From contig BFEA01000399.1 in NCBI GenBank assembly GCA_003427395.1, positions 686,008 through 709,106 of the forward strand: a stretch of 23,099 nt of DNA. The letters run 5' to 3'. Within the stretch, counting starts at the first letter, position 1; each line of letters opens with the position of its first letter. This DNA is from Chara braunii (lineage: Eukaryota > Streptophyta > Charophyceae > Charales > Characeae). Below are positions 18,396 to 23,099 of the stretch, piece after piece. Position numbers and translations under genes: made by a program. Below the pieces are notes generated by a model. The model did no database searches and was not told the DNA's origin. It was given only the letters and a program-made list of their open reading frames with translations.

Positions 18396-18949
18396 AAGCA
18401 TTCTTAAGACCCCCGAACAACCATCTGTAAAAGGAAAGAAAGAGGGGGGGAAGGTCAAAACTAAATACCAACCAACCTAGAATCCCCCCCTCAACAAAGG
18501 AGCCGTCGGTCTCGACTTTCAGTCCTCGAACCAGAACACAGTTGGTCTCATACCCCCTTCTGCATGGGCAACAGGGCACCGCAACCTTCCCCAGTACCAA
18601 CCAACCTAGTTCTGTCGGATAGGAAGTGCCTTCCTCCCTCGACAATTCCCATAGCGACTAACCCCTACACAGGTTACAGGGTCAGAACCCCGGCGCGGCT
18701 TGTGTTGGACGATCAAGTTATACCTTCCACCCTCGGCATAATTCCATGGGTCTCAAGCTCCCCCCTAGGTCACAGAGCCAAGCTCCAGCACCGACCCATG
18801 TCATCCCAGCCTCATCCTCCTGACCTACTCACCTTCACCGACATCCATCCTCTGATTGAAGGTCACCCCTCCTCCCATCCTCCCCTTTTTAATTCCCCCC
18901 CTCCTTCCTTGATCAAAATCAGAATTATTTGAGGTCTCCAGAACCAGAC

Positions 18950-19245
18950 TTGCGGTTATATAGAATCAGAAATTTTATAGAGCTTCTCTAAGAATTCATT
19001 TGAGGAATCTTTTCGAAAATTTCTTAGAAGCTTTTATAGGAAAATATTTCAAGAATATTTTTAGAAGGTTTTATAGGAAAATGTTTCGAGAAACAAAAGT
19101 TTTTTTTGAAGCCTTTGAAGTTGTAGAATCAGAAATTTCTTAGAAGCTTTGATAGGAAAATATGTCAAGAATATTTTTAAGAACTTTTATAGAAAAAAAT
19201 TCAAGAATCAGAAATTTTTTTGGAAGCTTTTATAGGAATTTCAAT
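18950..19245. repeat. AT-rich irregular tandem repeat
   Basis: Repeats of GAATCAGAAATTT, AGAAGCTTTTATAGGAAAAT and TCAAGAATATTTTTAGAA follow one another in varying combination at least four times. No coding capacity. It marks a sharp drop in GC between two GC-richer parts of the retroposon. Confidence 0.8.
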
Positions 19246-19249
19246 ACGA

Positions 19250-19450
19250 GGTTTGAAGTCTAAAGTACAATCAGCAGAAGAATACCAATTGAACAGCGGA
19301 AGAAAAACAAATCAAACTGAGAAATTCAGAAGAGTACCAAATAGACAGCGGAAAGAAACCGAATCAGGAACTCGTCGTAAACTGAGAAATTCGGAAGAAA
19401 ATGGACAGCGAAAAGAAATCGAATCAGAACATCGTAGACGGAGATCTTCT
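19250..19450. repeat. Purine-rich ~64-bp tandem repeat
   Basis: AACTGAGAAATTC-[A/G]GAAGA is followed by GACAGCGGAAAGAAACCGAA and similar phrases, about three imperfect units. The 82-codon plus-strand frame over it is a repeat artefact with Arg/Glu-rich units. Confidence 0.65.
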
Positions 19451-20280
19451 GATTATCCACCCTTATAAAATCAATCATTAGCACACGTGGATTAGGAAAT
19501 CATGGCTATGAACGGGGGAAAACTGCCCTCCTTTCTTTCTTACGGCCGTGTTACTTCGTGAAGCATCTCGTAAGAAGAAAAACCCTCTGTTTCCCCTTCA
19601 TTTACCCTCACTCAAACCCAACCCCTTCACCTTCGAGAGGGAGGAACAAAACTCCCTCCATCTACCTGCCCTAACAGCCTCAAGGGCCTGCCAAAACACC
19701 AATACAGGCAAACGAAGGTACCAATCGACCATCCCCCTAAACTTCTCCAACATCGGGATGGTGGGGCAACATCTCGTTGAACCTGCCAACGAGCTACCCT
19801 AAGGAGTTCAAGCTTACCGCAGAGACTTGAGTCCACCGCTTCGCCTGGGTAGTTGAAAGTAAATAGAGGAGACTATGCATCCTATGCCGCCATCTCCAGC
19901 CGCTCTCCGTGTGACGCCTTAATCAGCAAACACATGCAGAAAGAGAAAGAAAGAAAGTCGAAAGACGAAAGGTCCACTGGCGGTAAGATCAGATCGTCAC
20001 CCGCCATAGTACCCCTCACACCGTTCTCCTCCGTGCGTGCTTCACGCACCCAGCAGACAGGTCTCGGTGATGGACAGGGACGGCTCAAGAATACCACAAC
20101 AACCACCCCTCTCCTCGCAAGCCCCTTCTGACCATCACCATGCCAAGCACTCCAACCTCTCCGCCGAGTCACGTATGCCGCCCCGCATCGCCTCCCTCGC
20201 GCCGTTCATCGCTACGAGTCGCCATTCCTTTCGGTGAGAACGTGCCGACGCTGTTTCGAGAACACCGCTTCGGCTTGCCG

Positions 20281-20310
20281 GGGCGCAGCGCTCCCGGTAG
20301 CGCTGCGCCC
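20281..20310 (-). repeat. Perfect GC-rich hairpin near retroposon 5' end
   Basis: On the plus strand GGGCGCAGCGCT, loop CCCGGT, AGCGCTGCGCCC forms a perfect 12-bp stem, 12 bp from the inner edge of the right target-site copy. In the retroposon transcript it would be a very stable 5'-terminal stem-loop; a second small stem (CGGC-AA-GCCG) follows. A role is not known. Confidence 0.85.
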
Positions 20311-20322
20311 GCCTCGTAATTT

Positions 20323-20334
20323 GGGATAAATCCA
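20323..20334. repeat. Target-site duplication, right copy
   Basis: GGGATAAATCCA, identical to 17049-17060. The ORF1 frame runs through it and resumes downstream of the left copy without loss of frame, which fixes the insertion limits. Confidence 0.88.
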
Positions 20335-21025
20335 TCTTGACGTTCATCAAACGTGGGAAGTGGTTATCCCTTTGTGGGGGATACATCTTGAGAATTTTAG
20401 CCATGGAATTTTGAACAGCCCAATGGAGATGGAACAGGGCCCTGAGAGAGACTCTAATGGCCATAACCCAAAATTTACCTGCAGCTTCGCGAGCTTTGCG
20501 CTCGTCCAGTTCCTTTTTGGTCACGCATTGTCAGAATTGAACAGAGTAGCGAATATCTGGACCCCTAGGGACATTAGGGTCTCTGAACACGATTGTGTCT
20601 GTGCCTTTATTGACCATAAATTCGGCAATTTCCTTGGTGGTTGCTACATAAGAAAAAACACTCGCACCCTCATACTTAACACTCCCCCTTTTCATCGACG
20701 GATTCACTGCCGGATTAGTGCACCAACCGTCTTCATAGATACGGATCAACATCTCAAATAATTTTATTTGACAAGGCTTTGGACTCAGTTTGGAAGAGAA
20801 TCACCACCGTCCTTTCTTTTAGCCATCTGACTACAACATCGTCTACTTTCGGATTCAACGTGATGTTGGCTGATCGGCCCTCAACAACAATGGTACTTCT
20901 CCACTAGTGGTTAATGGAAGGCTAAAAATTCGGGGTTTTTAACCCTCCGGAAAGATTCCCTCCTCGACGTGTTTTTCCACCAAAAGCCTAACACATTCCT
21001 CTTCCGGATCTGATGATGATGCCAT
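20323..21025 (-). pseudogene. LINE ORF1 N-terminal part (Gag-like), frameshifted
   Basis: From ATG at 21025 the minus strand reads MASSSDPEEECVRLLVEKHV and EEGIFPEG. It then shifts frame for TIVVEGRSANITLNPKVDDV and VVRWLKERTVVILFQTESKA, and shifts back for GSVKYEGASVFSYVATTKEI and, after TGA at 20531-20533, KKELDERKAREAAGKFWVMA and KMYPPQRDNHFPRLMNVKMD. The charged start, Trp/hydrophobic core and downstream CCHC knuckle resemble the DUF4283 plus zf-CCHC layout of plant L1 ORF1. The TGA is a likely CGA transition. The coding sequence is cut at the target site 20323-20334 by the 3.26-kb insertion and continues at 17060. Confidence 0.7.
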
Positions 21026-21898
21026 CGCTAAAGCAACACACAGAATGCCCCACAGGACCACACAAATTTCAAGAGTAATACAGTGCAGGACTACTTTCCT
21101 TAGTGTGAGGCTCAAGAAACTGAACAAAAGCCATGCATGCAGCCAGACCGTGAGGAGGGAAGGGAGGAAAATTATACCCTCAATCTTCTCGAAGGTCTCG
21201 AGCTTTACGGCAGCTGCACCAAGCCTCGTCATCTCCGTTGGTCGTTAATTACCGTCGGCATCGCGAGCCTTCCATGATGGGGAACTGTCCCCCATGATCC
21301 CCTCGGAAACTAATTTGTCTCGTCACCGATGTCTTCCACACAGGCGCTTGAACACCTTGACGAGGGCTTCGATAAGGTCACCAAAGGCCAGTGAGCAGGA
21401 CCTTCTGACATTCCCTTGGGCAAGATGTTCAGTCGCCCATCTATTCTCACATCCACTGCTCCTCGTGACTTAGGCTAGATAGCCCGACTAAACAAGACAT
21501 CTTCCACTGAGTCAACACCGGTGGAACTATAGCGTCACAACGTGTTGACTACCTCATCGTGTAAGCCGAGCAAATCAACCTTGATTCCTCCCTCTTTCCT
21601 ACACGCCAAGTGGTTATTCGACGGGCGCGCTGAGGCACTCGTCAGTTCACATGATTCACACAGGTTCCCGAAACTTCACAGAGACTCCTTACCGGCCCCT
21701 ATACCTCCCAAGCACCTGGCTATGGTTGGCGTCAACGAAGTGACGCGCGGAGGTGGCAGTCTCCATTCCCCACTGTGAGCGCAGGAAAATGGCGCATTGC
21801 GGAGCTCTATCAGGTGCCCGTCAACCCCCCCCCTCTACCTGATTCCGTCCCGTTTTCCCCTAGCGTGCTTTTTTTTGTACTGTGCTTTCTTGCCACAC
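21026..21898. other. Possible LINE 5' flank, no gene recognised
   Basis: The region is upstream of the ORF1 start on the minus strand. Open frames on both strands are short and unrecognised; a Leu-rich minus-strand frame (21026-21232) is probably untranslated. The LINE 5' end was not located. A weak GTCAACAC/GTGTTGAC inverted pair occurs near 21510-21550. Confidence 0.5.
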
Positions 21899-21901
21899 TA
21901 T

Positions 21902-21915
21902 ATAACACACACACA

Positions 21916-21967
<52 letters not shown>

Positions 21968-22079
21968 GTCTCTCAAGCAAAGAACATATATAACACACAC
22001 ACACACACACAAAAAAAAAAAAACAGTCTCTCAAGCAAAGAACATATATAACACACACACACAAAAAAAAAAAAAAAAC
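21902..22079. repeat. (CA)n-(A)n cassette repeated about three times
   Basis: Units consist of ATATAACACAC(AC)n, a long A run, and C-[T/A]GTCTCTCAAGCAAAGAAC. Three (CA)n-(A)n tracts start at about 21902, 21991 and 22051, with shrinking lengths, and a last TTCAAGCAAAGAACAAGG near 22101. Successive A tails with a short intervening unit suggest slippage or repeated templating at a poly(A) tail. Confidence 0.85.
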
Positions 22080-22139
22080 ATTACAAAAATTACAACAACA
22101 GTTCAAGCAAAGAACAAGGAGGGGTCGGGCCTGCAGCGA

Positions 22140-22246
22140 CCTTCTTCCCCCGAATACAACCAGTACGGTCATTATAGCTGTATTTGAGGCATTTTTTAGT
22201 CTAGATACAGATATAATGACCGTACGTTGTATTCGGGGGACGAAGG
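22140..22246. mobile_element. MITE-like palindrome A
   Basis: CCTTCTTCCCCCGAATACAA (from 22140) and the following AGTACGGTCATTATA match the reverse complement of the right arm ending CCGTACGTTGTATTCGGGGG then ACGAAGG at 22246, with few mismatches. The arms are about 45 bp around a T-rich centre of about 17 bp. Transcripts would fold into a long hairpin. No target-site duplication was identified and there is no coding sequence. Confidence 0.75.
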
Positions 22247-22322
22247 AGAGGTAGTGCGACAGGCGAAACCTCAGCTGACAGACATGACTGCCGTGGGAGA
22301 GGATCGTTGGCATGGCAGGGAA

Positions 22323-22441
22323 CTGATGGGACTCAGGGCCAGATCCCACTAGTCCCTATTGTTCATTTCTGACCGTTGATCTTCGTAATCGAGGGTGAAA
22401 AATGAATAATCCAGGGTAGTGGGATCTGACCCTCCTGTCAG
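22323..22441. mobile_element. MITE-like palindrome B
   Basis: AGGGCCAGATCCCACTA (22335-22351) matches the reverse complement of TAGTGGGATCTGACCCT (22417-22433) with one mismatch. Outer CTGA...CTGTCAG and inner TTCATTT/AATGAA pairs extend the arms. The centre contains GACCGTTGATCTTCG...ATCGAGGGTG. Ends and target-site duplication are uncertain. Confidence 0.7.
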
Positions 22442-22689
22442 CCGCAGTAATGCGCAGATTCCTCAGACAGGCCATGGCGGAGACATCCGACAGGGGCGCC
22501 TCGTCTCTTGGCCTGCCAGCGTCGTTCCCCTCTCCGCCGCAGGCCGGCGCCGGTATCCGGCTGTCCCCTCCCGCCGGCTGGCCCACGTCCCAGTTGCCCC
22601 CGAATAGCGGGCGGATCGAATACGTACCTTCCCGCTGTGTCGCCTGTACCCTGTTTCGAAAAAAGGGGTGGCGCTCACCTTCCCCATCC
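22442..22689. other. GC-rich spacer, no gene recognised
   Basis: GC-rich sequence between palindrome B and the tRNA-like segment. Overlapping open frames exist on both strands, as GC-rich DNA tends to give; none carries a recognisable domain. Confidence 0.5.
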
Positions 22690-22755
22690 GAAATCGAGCG
22701 CGTCCTAGTGGGTTCGAACCACCCACCTCAAGATGAGTAGTCGTATGCTAGCCGT
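22690..22755 (-). other. tRNA-like segment or SINE head
   Basis: On the minus strand an A-box-like GGCTAGCATACG (22742-22753) is followed about 20 bp later by a T-arm/B-box GGTTCGAACCCAC (22708-22720), with ACTACTCATCTTGAGG between where an anticodon arm would lie. A 5' acceptor half is not visible and the fold is incomplete, so a tRNA-derived SINE or pseudogene is the best reading. Confidence 0.45.
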
Positions 22756-22936
22756 TTTGTTTTGTTTGTTTGTTTCTGTTCTTTTTATCTTTCTCCCTTT
22801 TGTTTTGGAAAACAACTAAAGAAAGCATCCCCAATTTATTTATTATTATTATTTTTTTTGTGAGCATCCCCAAGTTTAGCTTTTTTTCACTTGCTATTCC
22901 AGCCACCTAGACAGGTAGCCTGCAGGGGCAAGGTCG
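22756..22936. other. T-rich spacer
   Basis: Poly-T and GTTT-rich DNA with GAGCATCCCCAA/AAGCATCCCCAA appearing twice (about 22825 and 22863). No gene seen. Confidence 0.5.
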
Positions 22937-23088
22937 CCCACTCGCAAACAGGGTTGGATTGACGGTCTGAATCTGGACGTGTTTGCGCAGAGGTGCACAA
23001 ACTCACGATAGTTCTGCTGTTCTGCATCTCTGCCTAAAACACGTCCAGATTATTCAGGCGGTTAATCCAATCCTCTTTGCAAGTGGGA
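22937..23088. mobile_element. MITE-like palindrome C
   Basis: The left arm CCCACTCGCAAACAGGGTTG followed by GATTGACGGTCTGAATCTGG and ACGTGTTTGCGCAGAGGTGCA mirrors the right arm, which ends ...AGGCGGTTAATCCAATCC then TCTTTGCAAGTGGG (to 23087). The arms are about 60-70 bp with scattered mismatches and small indels around a short centre. The element may extend to or beyond the window end, so its right limit and target-site duplication cannot be checked. Confidence 0.75.
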
Positions 23089-23099
23089 CAAAAAAAGGG

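Larger units (their letters stand above)
17061..20322 (-). mobile_element. 3.26-kb poly(A) retroposon of unknown family
   Basis: The insertion is bounded by a 12-bp exact target-site duplication (17049-17060 and 20323-20334) and ends on the minus strand with 33 A (17061-17093), the marks of LINE-machinery retrotransposition. It interrupts an ORF1 zinc-knuckle gene whose frame resumes exactly on the other side. I find no RT, endonuclease or other known protein, so it is a non-autonomous retroposon, a composite, or a retrocopy of a host transcript. Order from its 5' end: GC-rich 5' region with a perfect hairpin, a mixed region, two families of short tandem repeats, a ~464-bp duplicated block, and a 3' end carrying GGGACGCTGG motifs. 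The uninterrupted tail and exact duplication suggest a fairly recent insertion. Confidence 0.85.

Overview
The window looks like repeat-rich nuclear DNA of a seed plant, most likely a flowering plant; I cannot name the species. The evidence is plant L1-type LINE proteins (endonuclease, reverse transcriptase, zinc-knuckle ORF1, RVT-type zinc binding), several short terminal-inverted-repeat elements (MITE-like), tRNA-like SINE fragments, long A/T homopolymers and microsatellites. There is no bacterial-style gene packing, and I could not identify an intact conserved host gene.

Left part (1-11466). A ~668-bp module with an Asn/Asp-rich open frame occurs at 1-668 and again at 10571-11466, where 288 Ns replace 60 bp. 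Between the copies lie ~9.9 kb that carry all of the isolated single Ns in the window (1141 to 10532). This interval holds a TA-flanked TIR element (900-1417), a 95-bp exact duplication across one N, a long AT-rich stretch in which I recognise nothing, a ~38-bp minisatellite, a CTT microsatellite, two tRNA-like segments, hairpins, and a plus-strand LINE ORF2 C-terminus (8982-9885).

Middle part (11467-21025). After a ~131-bp tandem repeat and GA/TA microsatellites comes a nested set of minus-strand retroelements. The reading I favour is one L1-type LINE running from about 21025 down to 12593: ORF1 start at 21025, ORF1 zinc knuckle at 16870-17060, ORF1 tail at 14897-15171, ORF2 endonuclease from 14775, and RT up to 12593 where it is cut off. 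Two insertions interrupt ORF1: a 5'-truncated LINE 3' end with a 30-nt A tail (15172 to about 16745), and a 3.26-kb retroposon with a 33-nt A tail (17061-20322) bounded by a 12-bp exact target-site duplication. The retroposon encodes no protein I recognise, contains ~464-bp tandem blocks, and has a perfect 12-bp-stem hairpin near its 5' end.

Right part (21026-23099). Possible LINE 5' flank, then a (CA)n-(A)n cassette repeated about three times, three long palindromic MITE-like elements and one tRNA-like segment. No gene network can be read here; the content is mobile elements, their debris and simple repeats, with part of the left side probably affected by assembly problems.
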